From Enterobacterales bacterium (lineage in GTDB: Bacteria; Pseudomonadota; Gammaproteobacteria; Enterobacterales; Enterobacteriaceae), in NCBI GenBank assembly GCA_015655145.1, contig JAATFO010000124.1:1-36387 (forward strand): a stretch of DNA of 36,387 nucleotides, in the 5' to 3' direction. The position numbers and the translations under genes were made by a program. Under the pieces are notes generated by a model. That model made no database searches, was not told where the DNA came from, and saw only the letters and a program-made list of their open reading frames with translations. Shown in pieces: positions 27,326 to 36,142 of the stretch (positions are counted from its first letter, which is position 1; each line of letters opens with the position of its first letter).

Positions 27326-27346
27326 GGGTAACGTGCAGGAAAACCA

Positions 27347-28267
27347 ATGTTCAATTACGTGCTTAAACGTTTACTGGGACTGATCCCCACACTGTTGATT
27401 GTCGCGGTGCTGGTGTTCCTGTTTGTTCATCTGCTGCCGGGCGACCCGGCGCGTTTGTTGGCCGGACCGGAAGCGGATGCCGCCGTAGTGGCGTTGGTGC
27501 GCCAGGAACTGGGGTTAGATCAACCCTTGCCGCAGCAATTCTGGCACTTCATGTTGAATGCGCTCCATGGCGATTTTGGCAATTCGATGGTGTCCCGGCG
27601 CCCGGTTACCACCGAGATTGCCGCCCGTTTCACTGCTACATTATGGCTGACATTGACCAGCATGGTCTGGGCGGTGATCGTCGGCATGGCGATCGGGATT
27701 ATTTCCGCGATTTGGCGCAACCGCTGGCCTGATCGCCTGGGCATGACGCTGGCGGTATCGGGGATCTCTTTCCCGGCATTTGCTCTCGGTATGTTGCTGA
27801 TGCAAATTTTTTCGGTGAAATTAGGCTGGCTACCGACGGTGGGGGCCGAGGGCTGGAAACACTATATTTTACCGTCCATTACGTTGGGGGCGGGGGTTGC
27901 GGCAGTGATGGCGCGTTTTACCCGCGCTTCTTTTGTTGACGTGTTGCAAGAAGATTATATTCGTACCGCGCGCGCAAAAGGGGTGCGTGAAACACTGGTG
28001 GTGGTGAAACACGGCTTACGTAATGCGATGATCCCCGTGGTGACGATGATGGGGCTGCAATTCGGTTTTCTCCTCGGCGGTTCCATTGTGGTGGAAGTGG
28101 TATTTAACTGGCCGGGGTTGGGGCGGTTATTGGTGGATTCAGTAGAAATGCGTGACTACCCGGTGATTCAGGCCGAGGTACTATTGTTTTCGCTGGAATT
28201 TATTTTGATCAACCTGATTGTCGATATGCTTTATGCCGCGATCAACCCTGCAATTCGCTACAGGTAA
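27347..28267 (+). CDS. gsiC: Glutathione ABC importer permease GsiC
   Basis: GsiC is one of the two inner-membrane channel subunits of the glutathione importer. The product has 306 residues. An N-terminal helix ([27 protein letters not shown]) is typical of DppB-type permeases. About five more helices follow, and the EAA loop that contacts the ATPase reads [25 protein letters not shown] near residues 203-227. It is followed after 9 bp by gsiD. Confidence 0.96.
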   Translation: MFNYVLKRLLGLIPTLLIVAVLVFLFVHLLPGDPARLLAGPEADAAVVALVRQELGLDQPLPQQFWHFMLNALHGDFGNSMVSRRPVTTEIAARFTATLWLTLTSMVWAVIVGMAIGIISAIWRNRWPDRLGMTLAVSGISFPAFALGMLLMQIFSVKLGWLPTVGAEGWKHYILPSITLGAGVAAVMARFTRASFVDVLQEDYIRTARAKGVRETLVVVKHGLRNAMIPVVTMMGLQFGFLLGGSIVVEVVFNWPGLGRLLVDSVEMRDYPVIQAEVLLFSLEFILINLIVDMLYAAINPAIRYR

Positions 28268-28276
28268 GGAACCGCG

Positions 28277-29182
28277 ATGAAGAACTGGCGACGAGAAGCC
28301 GCATTAGACGCTATGCCGCTGCTCAACGAGAACCATGTCCGTACGCCGTGGCAGGAATTCTGGCGTCGTTTTCGTCGTCAGCGTGTGGCGATGATTGCCG
28401 GTCTGTTTGTCTTGCTGCTGATTGTAGTGGCGGTGATTGCACCGTGGATTGTTCCCTTTGATGCGGAAAATTATTTTGATTATGACCGCCTGAATGATGG
28501 GCCATCGGCCATGCACTGGCTGGGCGTGGATTCGTTGGGGCGTGACATATTCAGCCGGGTACTGGTCGGTACGCGTATTTCATTGGTTGCCGGATTTTTT
28601 TCCGTGGCCATCGGCACGATAATCGGTACGGTGCTTGGGTTGATGGCCGGTTATTATGAAGGTTGGTGGGATCGCATTATTATGCGGATCTGCGACGTGT
28701 TATTCGCCTTTCCGGGGATCTTGCTGGCGATTGCGGTCGTCGCCATTATGGGCAGCGGCATGGCGAATGTGATTGTTGCGGTAGCCATTTTCAGTATTCC
28801 GGCGTTTGCCCGGCTGGTGCGCGGTAATACCCTGGTACTGAAACAGCAAACATATATTGAGTCGGCGCGCAGTATTGGCGCGTCAGATTTCACCCTTCTT
28901 TTACGCCACATTTTGCCCGGCACGGTGTCATCGATTGTGGTCTATTTTACCATGCGCATCGGTACCTCCATTATCACCGCCGCCAGTTTATCGTTTCTTG
29001 GGCTGGGCGCACAGCCTCCGATGCCGGAGTGGGGTGCGATGCTGAATGAAGCGCGCGCAGATATGGTGATGTCGCCGCATGTGGCGATTTTCCCCAGTCT
29101 GGCCATATTTCTTACCGTACTGACCTTTAACCTGTTAGGAGACGGACTGCGTGATGCGCTGGACCCTAAATTGAAGAGTTGA
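28277..29182 (+). CDS. gsiD: Glutathione ABC importer permease GsiD
   Basis: GsiD is the second channel subunit, of DppC type. It has 301 residues with an N-terminal cytoplasmic segment ([13 protein letters not shown]) before the first helix ([20 protein letters not shown]). The motif [22 protein letters not shown] follows, then the EAA loop ([23 protein letters not shown]) and a closing [20 protein letters not shown] precedes the ATG. It ends the operon; no convincing T-run terminator follows. Confidence 0.96.
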   Translation: MKNWRREAALDAMPLLNENHVRTPWQEFWRRFRRQRVAMIAGLFVLLLIVVAVIAPWIVPFDAENYFDYDRLNDGPSAMHWLGVDSLGRDIFSRVLVGTRISLVAGFFSVAIGTIIGTVLGLMAGYYEGWWDRIIMRICDVLFAFPGILLAIAVVAIMGSGMANVIVAVAIFSIPAFARLVRGNTLVLKQQTYIESARSIGASDFTLLLRHILPGTVSSIVVYFTMRIGTSIITAASLSFLGLGAQPPMPEWGAMLNEARADMVMSPHVAIFPSLAIFLTVLTFNLLGDGLRDALDPKLKS

Positions 29183-29508
29183 TTGTCGCCGGGCGGTGCG
29201 CACGCACCCTGTTCAGTGAAGGGCATTTCGCCACGCGACCTTCGGCACTGTCAGGCGGGGATATTTTTATCTGTCAGTAGCGGATGTTGAGTACATCTCC
29301 AGACGTAATGTCAATCGGTTTCGCCGCCAGCACCATGAAATAGCCCGTTATGTCTTTCTCTTGTCGGCGGCTGTTTAAGATTTATCCGCTAAGGGCGTTA
29401 GTCTGCTATCTGACTGATAATTATTTTCTCTACACTCTGGCAATCCATTCCCAAGCCGTTTGCTCTTGCGTATAGTAACAACGTTTAAATACATTACCGG
29501 GATGTAGG
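29183..29508. other. Junction region between gsiD and ybgC
   Basis: No gene is seen in these 326 bp. TTCCCA (29448-29453) and TATAGT (29471-29476), 17 bases apart, are a plausible promoter for the ybgC-tol operon. In E. coli the cydABX-ybgE genes lie upstream of ybgC, so a rearrangement boundary falls here. Confidence 0.4.
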
Positions 29509-29913
29509 GTGAGTACAACGCTGTTTCGATGGCCGGTACGCGTCTATTACGAAGACACCGATGCCGGTGGCGTGGTTTACCATGCCAGCTATATCGCTTT
29601 TTATGAACGGGCACGTACTGAGATGTTGCGCCAGCATTGTCTCTGTCAACGGGGGCTGCTGGAAAAGCAGGTCGCTTTTGTTGTGCGTCGAATCACGGTT
29701 GATTACCTCGCGGCAGCACGTCTCGACGATTTGCTGGAAATTCAGAGCGAAGTGACTGCAATGAGCAGAGTAACCATGACATTCGCACAACGTATCGTGA
29801 ATGCGGAAGGTAGCGTGCTCAATGAAGCAGAAGTTCTTATTGCCTGCATCAATCCACATCTGATGAAGCCGATTGCGCTTCCCAAGTCTATTGTCGCGGA
29901 GTTCAAGCAGTGA
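29509..29913 (+). CDS. ybgC: Acyl-CoA thioesterase YbgC (hot-dog fold)
   Basis: YbgC is a cytoplasmic hot-dog thioesterase acting on acyl-CoAs, linked to the Tol-Pal system and phospholipid metabolism. The 134-residue product matches E. coli in length. The active-site motif [26 protein letters not shown] is intact, with the catalytic aspartate in DTDAGG. It starts with GTG and its stop overlaps the tolQ GTG start. It opens the ybgC-tolQRAB-pal-cpoB run. Confidence 0.96.
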   Translation: MSTTLFRWPVRVYYEDTDAGGVVYHASYIAFYERARTEMLRQHCLCQRGLLEKQVAFVVRRITVDYLAAARLDDLLEIQSEVTAMSRVTMTFAQRIVNAEGSVLNEAEVLIACINPHLMKPIALPKSIVAEFKQ

Positions 29914-30596
29914 CTGACATGAACATTCTTGATTTGTTTCTGAAGGCAAGCCTTCTGGTTAAACTTATCATGGTAGTTTTGATCGGATTTTCTATTGCAT
30001 CATGGGCAATCATCATCCAGCGAACCCGCATTTTGAATGCCGCCGGGCATGAGGCCGAGGCGTTTGAGGATAAATTCTGGTCTGGTATTGACCTGTCGAG
30101 TCTTTATCAGGAAAGTCAGGCACGTCGCGATGAGCTTGGTGGTTCCGAGCAAATTTTCTATGCCGGATTCAAAGAGTTTGCCCGGTTGCATCGGGCGAAT
30201 AATCATGCGCCTGAAGCTGTGGTGGAAGGTGCCATCCGTGCGATGCGTATTTCAATGAATCGTGAACTTGAAATGCTGGAAACGCATATCCCATTCCTTG
30301 GTACCGTCGGTTCCATTAGTCCGTATATCGGACTGTTTGGTACGGTATGGGGCATTATGCATGCCTTTATTGGTTTAGGTGCGGTTAAGCAGGCGACGTT
30401 ACAGATGGTGGCACCAGGGATTGCGGAAGCGCTGATTGCTACTGCAATGGGGCTGTTCGCGGCAATTCCGGCGGTAATGGCTTATAACCGGCTTAATTTG
30501 CGAGTGAACAAGCTGGACCAGAACTACGATAATTTCATGGAAGAGTTCACGGCTATCCTGCATCGTCAGGCGTTCTCCAGCGAGAATAGCAAGTAA
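29910..30596 (+). CDS. tolQ: Tol-Pal system inner-membrane protein TolQ
   Basis: TolQ forms with TolR the proton-driven motor that energises TolA for outer-membrane constriction at division. The product has 228 residues. Helix 1 lies near the N-terminus ([21 protein letters not shown]). A large cytoplasmic domain follows, and helices 2 and 3 ([38 protein letters not shown]) carry the conserved Pro and Thr residues of MotA/ExbB/TolQ proteins. The GTG start overlaps the ybgC stop by four bases, implying coupled translation. Confidence 0.97.
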   Translation: MTDMNILDLFLKASLLVKLIMVVLIGFSIASWAIIIQRTRILNAAGHEAEAFEDKFWSGIDLSSLYQESQARRDELGGSEQIFYAGFKEFARLHRANNHAPEAVVEGAIRAMRISMNRELEMLETHIPFLGTVGSISPYIGLFGTVWGIMHAFIGLGAVKQATLQMVAPGIAEALIATAMGLFAAIPAVMAYNRLNLRVNKLDQNYDNFMEEFTAILHRQAFSSENSK

Positions 30597-30609
30597 GCGG
30601 AGGTGACGC

Positions 30610-31038
30610 ATGGCCAGAACACACGGTCGCAATCGTCGCGATCTCAAATCGGAAATTAATATTGTCCCGCTGTTGGATGTGTTGTTGGTGCTGCTGCTGA
30701 TCTTTATGGCAACCGCGCCGATTATTACGCAAAGTGTGGAAGTGGATCTGCCGGATGCCACCGATTCAAAAACGGTTTCCAGCGACGATAATCCACCGGT
30801 GATCATCGAAGTGGCTGGTGTCGGTCAATACAGCCTGGTGGTGGATCATGATCGCATGGATCAACTGCCTGCTGAGCAAGTGGTTGCTGAAGCCCAGCGT
30901 CGTCTGGAAGCCAATCCGAAAACGGTCTTTCTGATTGGTGGCGCAAAAGACGTGCCTTACGATGAAATCATCAAAGCGCTGAACTTACTGCATCAGGCAG
31001 GGGTTAAATCAGTAGGTTTGATGACGCAGCCGATTTAA
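30610..31038 (+). CDS. tolR: Tol-Pal system inner-membrane protein TolR
   Basis: TolR is the single-helix partner of TolQ. It has 142 residues. The membrane helix (INIVPLLDVLLVLLLIFMATAP) contains the essential aspartate in PLLDVLLVL. A periplasmic ExbD/TolR domain (KTVFLIGGAKDVPYDEIIKAL) follows. GCGGAGGTGACGC gives a strong ribosome-binding site. The gene is 13 bp from tolQ. Confidence 0.97.
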   Translation: MARTHGRNRRDLKSEINIVPLLDVLLVLLLIFMATAPIITQSVEVDLPDATDSKTVSSDDNPPVIIEVAGVGQYSLVVDHDRMDQLPAEQVVAEAQRRLEANPKTVFLIGGAKDVPYDEIIKALNLLHQAGVKSVGLMTQPI

Positions 31039-31066
31039 TTCATTCCAACCGTTTTGGGAACCAAGA

Positions 31067-32326
31067 GTGTCGAAGGCAACTGAGCAGAATGATAAGTTAA
31101 AACGTGCCATTATCGTCTCAGTGGTTTTGCATGTCATTTTGATTGCACTGCTGATTTGGAGCTCGTTTAACGAAAATATCGACGCCAGCGGTGGCGGTGG
31201 CGGCGGTGGCGGTGATATTGATGCCGTCATGGTTGATTCCGGCGCGGTGGTGGAACAATACAATCGCCAGCAAAATCAGCAAAGTGACAGCAAACGGGCA
31301 GAAGAACAACGTAAGAAACAGGCTCAACAACAAGCGGAAGAATTGCAGCAGAAGCAGGCAACGGAGCAACAGCGGCTGAAAGCGCTGGAGAAAGAACGCT
31401 TGCAGGCGCAAGAGGACGCTAAACAGCAACAAAAAGAGCAAGCTGCACAGCAGAAGCAGGCTGAGGCGGCAGCGAAACAAGCACAGGAACAACAAAAACA
31501 AGCTGAGGCGGAGGCCGCACAAGCAAAAGCAGACGCTAAAGCAGCCACAGACGCGAAGAAGAGCGCGGAAAACGAAGCGAAGAAAGCCGCCGCGGAAGTA
31601 AAGAAAAAAGCAGAAGAACAGGCAAAGGCTGCGGCGGCTGATGCTGCTAAACAAAAAGCTACAGAGCAGGCGAAAGCCAAAGCGGTGGCGGAGGCGAAAG
31701 CCAAAGCGGCGCAGGAGGCGAAAGCAGAACAAGAAAAAGCGGCTCAGGAAGCGAAAGAGCAGGCGGTTGCTGAGGCGAAAGCCGATGCCGCCGCGAAAGC
31801 GAAAGCCGATGCCGCCGCGAAAGCGAAAGCCGATGCCGCCGCGAAAGCGAAAGCTGATGCCGCCGCGAAAGCGGCAGCGGATGCGAGAAAGAAAGCATCT
31901 GCGGATGCGGCAAAAAATAAAAACGATGTCGACGATTTACTTGGCGGATTGACATCGGGTAAAAATGCGGCAAAAGCAGGTCAGTCTGGCGGCGCATCAA
32001 AAAGCGGCCAGTCAGGCGGTGCGGCGGGACAGGGTAACCAGAAGAAATCTGGCGCGTCAGGCGCTGCGATTGATAGCTATCTTGGGCAAGTTAAAGGCGC
32101 TATCGAAAGTAAATTTTATGATTCAGACACTTTTCAGGGTAAAACGTGTGATGTTCGCATTAAACTGGCGCCCGATGGTCTGTTGATATCGGCGACACAG
32201 GCAGGCGGCGATCCGGCATTATGTCAGGCGGCAATCAATGCGGCACGGATGGCCAGAATACCGAAACCCCCCAGCCAGGATATTTATCAGGCAGTGAAAG
32301 ACGCGACACTGGAATTCAAGCCTTAA
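31067..32326 (+). CDS. tolA: Cell-envelope integrity protein TolA
   Basis: TolA spans the periplasm to link the TolQR motor to TolB/Pal, and is a route of entry for colicins and phage. It has 419 residues. An N-terminal helix (AIIVSVVLHVILIALLIWSS) carries the SHLS-like VxH motif. A Gly-rich hinge and a long Ala/Lys/Glu/Gln-rich helical domain II (about residues 65-290) follow. The C-terminal domain III holds the two cysteines (GKTCDVRIKLAPDGLL, PALCQAAI) and ends EFKP. The start is GTG (MSKATEQNDKLKRA). Domain II carries four near-identical 24-bp repeats. Confidence 0.96.
   Translation: MSKATEQNDKLKRAIIVSVVLHVILIALLIWSSFNENIDASGGGGGGGGDIDAVMVDSGAVVEQYNRQQNQQSDSKRAEEQRKKQAQQQAEELQQKQATEQQRLKALEKERLQAQEDAKQQQKEQAAQQKQAEAAAKQAQEQQKQAEAEAAQAKADAKAATDAKKSAENEAKKAAAEVKKKAEEQAKAAAADAAKQKATEQAKAKAVAEAKAKAAQEAKAEQEKAAQEAKEQAVAEAKADAAAKAKADAAAKAKADAAAKAKADAAAKAAADARKKASADAAKNKNDVDDLLGGLTSGKNAAKAGQSGGASKSGQSGGAAGQGNQKKSGASGAAIDSYLGQVKGAIESKFYDSDTFQGKTCDVRIKLAPDGLLISATQAGGDPALCQAAINAARMARIPKPPSQDIYQAVKDATLEFKP
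31775..31870 (+). repeat. Four tandem 24-bp repeats inside tolA
   Basis: Four copies of a 24-bp unit encode AKADAAAK each. The first three copies are identical and the fourth has one change (GCT for GCC). The unit keeps the reading frame, so copy-number change would only lengthen or shorten the periplasmic helix. Confidence 0.9.
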
Positions 32327-32458
32327 GAATCCAGTAATACACGGCATGTTGAACTATGGTTGACGTGCTGTACTCTATAGCTTTGATCGATGATTGTTGC
32401 AAAACTGCTAATTATCAGAACAAGAAACACGTTTCAGGGTTCAGATAAGGGAGAAAAA

Positions 32459-33751
32459 ATGAAGCAGGCATTTCGTGTAGCGTTAAGTTTTTTGCTTTTG
32501 TGGGCAGCAGTGCTGCATGCCGACGTTCGTATTGAAATTACGCAAGGGGTAAACACCGCTCGTCCCATTGGCGTGGTTCCCTTTAAGTGGGAAGGGCCAG
32601 GAGCTGCGCCGGAGGATATTGGTGGTATCATTGCCGCTGATTTACGTAACAGCGGTAAATTTAATCCGCTTGATCGTGCCCGTTTGCCACAACAGCCCGC
32701 AACAGCCGCTGAAGTGCAACCTGCCGCCTGGACTGCGTTGGGTATTGATGCGGTCGTTGTTGGACAAATACAGCCGGGTGCCGATGGCAGCTATCAGATT
32801 TCTTATCAACTGGTTGATACTTCGGGGTCACCAGGCACTGTTCTGGCGCAGAACCAGTATAAAGTGACTAAGCAATGGTTGCGCTATGCGGCACATACGG
32901 CCAGTGATGAGTCATTCGAGAAGTTAACCGGTATTAAAGGCGCCTTCCGGACACGCATTGCTTATGTAGTGCAAACCAATGGTGGCCAGTACCCGTATGA
33001 GCTGCGTGTATCGGATTACGATGGTTATAACCAGTTTGTCGTCCACCGTTCGCCACAGCCGCTGATGTCGCCAGCCTTGTCGGCAGATGGCAGCAAACTG
33101 GCCTATGTGACCTTTGAAAGCGGGCGTTCAGCGCTGGTTATCCAGACACTGGCAAATGGCGCGATTAAACAAGTGGCGTCATTCCCACGGCATAACGGTG
33201 CGCCGGCGTTCTCCCCGGACGGCAGTAAACTGGCGTTTGCGCTGTCTAAAACGGGCAGTTTGAATATCTATGTTATGGATTTGGGCTCAGGACAGATTCG
33301 TCAGGTGACGGATGGCCGCTATAACAGTACTGAACCGACCTGGCTCCCTGACAGCCAAAGTCTGACATATACCTCAGACCAGGCGGGTCGGCCACAAATT
33401 TATAAAGTCAGTGCCGGTGGCGGTACGCCACAACGCATTACCTGGGAAGGTTCACAGAACCAGGATGCTGACGTGAGCACTGATGGTAAATCTATGGTGA
33501 TGGTTAGCACCAATGGTGGTGCGCAACATATCTCCAGACAAGATCTGGTAACGGGAGCCGTTCAACAATTAACGGACACGTTCCTGGATGAGACGCCAAG
33601 TCTCGCACCTAACGGCACTATGGTAATCTATAGCTCGACTCAGGGGATGGGTTCCGTGTTGCAGTTGGTTTCGACCGATGGGCGTTTCAAAGCGCGTCTT
33701 CCGGCAACTGATGGACAGGTAAAATTTCCTGCCTGGTCGCCGTATCTGTGA
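32459..33751 (+). CDS. tolB: Tol-Pal system periplasmic beta-propeller TolB
   Basis: TolB is a periplasmic protein that switches between TolA and Pal binding. The ATG at 32459 follows AAGGGAG and gives 430 residues, the E. coli length; the open frame further upstream lacks support. The signal peptide is about 21 residues (core [15 protein letters not shown] before DVRIEI). The N-terminal domain is followed by a six-bladed propeller with repeats such as [18 protein letters not shown] and PAWSPYL at the end. Confidence 0.97.
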   Translation: MKQAFRVALSFLLLWAAVLHADVRIEITQGVNTARPIGVVPFKWEGPGAAPEDIGGIIAADLRNSGKFNPLDRARLPQQPATAAEVQPAAWTALGIDAVVVGQIQPGADGSYQISYQLVDTSGSPGTVLAQNQYKVTKQWLRYAAHTASDESFEKLTGIKGAFRTRIAYVVQTNGGQYPYELRVSDYDGYNQFVVHRSPQPLMSPALSADGSKLAYVTFESGRSALVIQTLANGAIKQVASFPRHNGAPAFSPDGSKLAFALSKTGSLNIYVMDLGSGQIRQVTDGRYNSTEPTWLPDSQSLTYTSDQAGRPQIYKVSAGGGTPQRITWEGSQNQDADVSTDGKSMVMVSTNGGAQHISRQDLVTGAVQQLTDTFLDETPSLAPNGTMVIYSSTQGMGSVLQLVSTDGRFKARLPATDGQVKFPAWSPYL

Positions 33752-33796
33752 TGCATGCGTAAATTATGTATGGCAAACAAATTACAGGACTTAGAA

Positions 33797-34315
33797 ATGC
33801 AACTGAACAAAGTGCTGAAAGGCTTAATGCTGGCACTGCCAGTGATCGCTGTGGCTGCATGTAGCTCACACAAAAACGACAATAATGACCAGACCAACGG
33901 GACGACTACTGACGGCGCCTATGGCAATGGCGCTAACGGTGGGAATATGTCTTCTGAAGAGCAGGCTCGCCTGCAAATGCAAGAACTGCAGAAGAACAAT
34001 ATTGTTTACTTTGACCTGGACAAGTATGACATTCGCTCTGACTTTGCTCAGATGCTGGATGCGCATGCGACTTTCCTGCGCAGCAATCCGTCTTACAAAG
34101 TGACTGTAGAAGGCCATGCGGATGAACGCGGTACGCCGGAATATAACATCGCTTTGGGTGAACGTCGTGCAAATGCAGTGAAAATGTACCTGCAAGGTAA
34201 AGGGGTTTCTGCTGATCAAATCTCTATCGTTTCTTACGGTAAAGAGAAGCCAGCAGTTCTGGGCCACGACGAATCGGCTTATGCCAAAAACCGTCGTGCT
34301 GTACTGGTATACTAA
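33797..34315 (+). CDS. pal: Peptidoglycan-associated lipoprotein Pal
   Basis: Pal is an outer-membrane lipoprotein that binds meso-diaminopimelate in peptidoglycan and completes the Tol-Pal link. From the ATG at 33797 it has 172 residues. The lipobox ends VAAC with Cys22, followed by SS, consistent with outer-membrane sorting. The OmpA-like domain has YFDLDKYDI and the peptidoglycan-binding [20 protein letters not shown]. An in-frame ATG 14 codons upstream would spoil the signal peptide and is rejected. Confidence 0.97.
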   Translation: MQLNKVLKGLMLALPVIAVAACSSHKNDNNDQTNGTTTDGAYGNGANGGNMSSEEQARLQMQELQKNNIVYFDLDKYDIRSDFAQMLDAHATFLRSNPSYKVTVEGHADERGTPEYNIALGERRANAVKMYLQGKGVSADQISIVSYGKEKPAVLGHDESAYAKNRRAVLVY

Positions 34316-34324
34316 GAGAATCAC

Positions 34325-35131
34325 ATGATTAGTAGCTTCAGGCCTCACTGGTTGAGTCTGTCGTTACTGATTGGCGTGGCGGCCCCCTGGGCCGCTCATG
34401 CCCAGGCATCAATCAGTAATGTCGGCTCCGGCTCGGTAGAAGACCGTGTCACTTCACTTGAGCGTATTTCCAATGCTCAGGCGCAACTCCTGCAACAACT
34501 TCAGCAACAGCTTAGCGATACACAAACCGATATTGATTCCCTGCGCGGTCAGATTCAGGAGAATACCTATCAGCTAAACCAGGTTGTTGAGCGGCAGAAA
34601 CAGATTTATCAGCAGATGGATAGCATAAGCAGCAAAGGTGGCGCTCAGGATGCAGCCAGCAGCAATGATGCTGCCAACGCGGGCGCAACCGCGGGAGCCG
34701 TCGCTGCGGGAAGTGATGACAATGCGAGTGCTGCTTCCGCCGCACCGGTGCAAAGCGGCGACGCCAACACCGATTATAATGCCGCGGTCGCACTGGTACT
34801 GGAAAGAAAACAGTACGATCAGGCAATTTCGGCGTTTCAGGCTTTTGTTAAAAAATATCCGGATTCCACCTACCAACCAAATGCTAATTACTGGCTTGGG
34901 CAGTTGAATTACAACAAAGGCAAGAAAGATGATGCTGCTTACTATTTTGCGACAGTAGTAAAAAATTACCCGAAATCACCGAAAAGCGCAGATGCCTTGT
35001 ATAAGGTTGGAGTCATTATGCAAGACAAAGGGGACAATGCGAAGGCTAAGGCAGTCTATCAGCAAGTGGTCCGGCAGTACCCGAATACGGGTGCGGCAAA
35101 GCAGGCACAAAAACGCGCGGCAACCTTGTAA
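34325..35131 (+). CDS. cpoB: Cell division coordinator CpoB (YbgF)
   Basis: CpoB is a periplasmic protein that coordinates peptidoglycan synthesis by PBP1B with Tol-driven outer-membrane constriction. It has 268 residues. The signal peptide (LSLLIGVAAPWAAHA, cleavage near AHAQA) precedes an N-terminal trimerising coiled coil (LERISNAQAQLLQQLQQQLSD). An Ala/Asp/Ser-rich linker leads to C-terminal TPR repeats (YPDSTYQPNANYWLGQLNYNKG, YPKSPKSADALYKVGVI). It is last in the tol operon, nine bases after pal. Confidence 0.96.
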   Translation: MISSFRPHWLSLSLLIGVAAPWAAHAQASISNVGSGSVEDRVTSLERISNAQAQLLQQLQQQLSDTQTDIDSLRGQIQENTYQLNQVVERQKQIYQQMDSISSKGGAQDAASSNDAANAGATAGAVAAGSDDNASAASAAPVQSGDANTDYNAAVALVLERKQYDQAISAFQAFVKKYPDSTYQPNANYWLGQLNYNKGKKDDAAYYFATVVKNYPKSPKSADALYKVGVIMQDKGDNAKAKAVYQQVVRQYPNTGAAKQAQKRAATL

Positions 35132-35294
35132 TTTATGTTATATGACCGGATTTCGTTTGATTTCTGGTCTTACCGCATGAAAGGTGAGCAGTTAAACCCG
35201 TGGGCAGAAAATAGTGGTTGCGTCGGGACCTCAAATCAGTAATATATGCCGCCGTTGACAAGGTATATGGCAAAAGGTTCTGTCACCCCAAAAT

Positions 35295-35370
35295 GGGTCG
35301 TTAGCTCAGTTGGTAGAGCAGTTGACTTTTAATCAATTGGTCGCAGGTTCGAATCCCGCACGACCCACCA
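35295..35370 (+). tRNA. tRNA-Lys (UUU)
   Basis: This is a complete 76-base cloverleaf: acceptor GGGTCGT/ACGACCC, D-arm AGCTCAGTTGGTAGAGC, anticodon loop CTTTTAA with anticodon TTT, T-arm GGTTCGAATCC and encoded CCA. It lies about 160 bp after cpoB, as lysT does in E. coli. A TTGACA (35255-35260) about 35 bases upstream may be its -35; I cannot place a good -10. Confidence 0.98.
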
Positions 35371-35446
35371 TTTTCACGTTTATTTTGACGATGAAAACAG
35401 AAGCAGAACCGTATTTGTTGTACTGAATGAAAGTATCCCGTATTTC

Positions 35447-35522
35447 GGGTCGTTAGCTCAGTTGGTAGAGCAGTTGACTTTTAATCAATTGGTCGCAGGT
35501 TCGAATCCCGCACGACCCACCA
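35447..35522 (+). tRNA. tRNA-Lys (UUU), second identical copy
   Basis: The sequence is identical over all 76 bases to the copy at 35295-35370, with 76 bp between them, so the pair is probably one transcript. E. coli has several lysine and valine tRNA genes here; only two lysine genes and no valine gene are seen. A strong terminator follows. Confidence 0.98.
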
Positions 35523-35530
35523 GTTTTAAA

Positions 35531-35562
35531 TTAAAGCGCCTCAGGGCGCTTTAATTGTTTCT
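35531..35562 (+). terminator. Terminator of the tRNA-Lys operon
   Basis: TTAAAGCGCC/GGCGCTTTAA, 10-bp perfect arms around TCAG, followed by TTGTTT. It starts nine bases after the second tRNA. Confidence 0.85.
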
Positions 35563-35753
35563 ACCACGGCACTTATTCGTGTGGGGTTCGGACCTGCGGC
35601 GATAAAGATGACGAACTGTTCGATGGACAGGGACTGGCGCTGTTCATCAGAACCAACGGTAAAAAAATCTGGTGCTTTGGTAATCCTCCCATTTTTAACG
35701 GAGGCCATAAGTTGTGTCACCAGTAAGGCTTCCGACGTGGATTCATTCACCAA
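35541..35753 (-). pseudogene. Possible 3' remnant of an unrecognised gene
   Basis: The leftward frame gives protein-like sequence (ITKAPDFFTVGSDEQRQSLS, then IEQFVIFIAAGPNPTRISAV) with ordinary codon use. It has only TTG or GTG possible starts close after an upstream stop, and its end runs into the tRNA terminator. It also overlaps the opposite-strand fragment below by 40 bp. I do not recognise it; it may be the tail of a decayed gene brought in next to the tRNA. Confidence 0.3.
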
Positions 35754-35919
35754 TTGACGCTAACCCATTCAGAATTAAACGAATAATGACGCAACGGCTT
35801 GCGATTTTTGTTGGCAGGACTATTCCTGTTATCGGATGGCTTATACTCGCGGTTGATGTGGCGCAGATTAGTTATGAGTCAATGGTGAGATATAACCGGA
35901 TTGTCAGTAAAGAGGTGCA
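35714..35919 (+). pseudogene. Membrane-protein fragment truncated by an IS21-family element
   Basis: The frame reads LAIFVGRTIPVIGWLILAVD, a single hydrophobic segment, then VAQISYESMVRYNRIVSKE, and runs into the left end of the insertion sequence at about 35920. The following residues to the stop at 35944 come from the element. The upstream part lacks a convincing start and ribosome-binding site. It looks like the 3'-proximal part of a small membrane protein found in enterobacterial accessory regions; no function can be assigned. Confidence 0.5.
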
Positions 35920-35923
35920 TGTT

Positions 35924-36015
35924 TCGGCCCAATCCGATCAGTGATTACGGTTTTAACCGATCATCCATTTCGGTCTTAACCGATCACTGATTACGGTCTT
36001 ATCCGATCAAAGCCG
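35924..36015 (+). repeat. Four tandem 23-bp repeats at the IS left end
   Basis: Units start at 35924, 35947, 35970 and 35993. Each contains (T/A)CGG-N5-A(A/T)CCGATCA-like sequence; the two central units share TTAACCGATCA. The regular 23-bp spacing (about two helical turns) suits side-by-side transposase binding. Confidence 0.8.
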
Positions 36016-36031
36016 GCCAGTCGCCGAAATA

Positions 36032-36073
36032 CGTGATCCTGAATCCGTAATTCGTGATCTTCAATCCGAAATC
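36032..36073 (+). repeat. Two 21-bp inner repeats of the IS left end
   Basis: CGTGATCCTGAATCCGTAAT and CGTGATCTTCAATCCGAAAT begin at 36032 and 36053, two diverged copies in direct repeat. Confidence 0.65.
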
Positions 36074-36142
36074 CCGCGTTTTCTGTCGATAAATCAATGG
36101 GTCAACTATCCTCACAGTTCCACCTTCCGTGAGGACCGGCCC

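Noticed and set aside
31118-31732. 204-codon minus-strand frame opposite tolA, rich in Leu/Phe/Arg
   Set aside because: Produced by the Ala/Lys/Gln-rich tolA repeats read backward; no start signal or family features.
35295-35522. The 76-bp direct repeat considered as an att duplication
   Set aside because: Both copies are complete tRNA genes in the normal post-cpoB position, and the 76 bp between them holds no mobile DNA.
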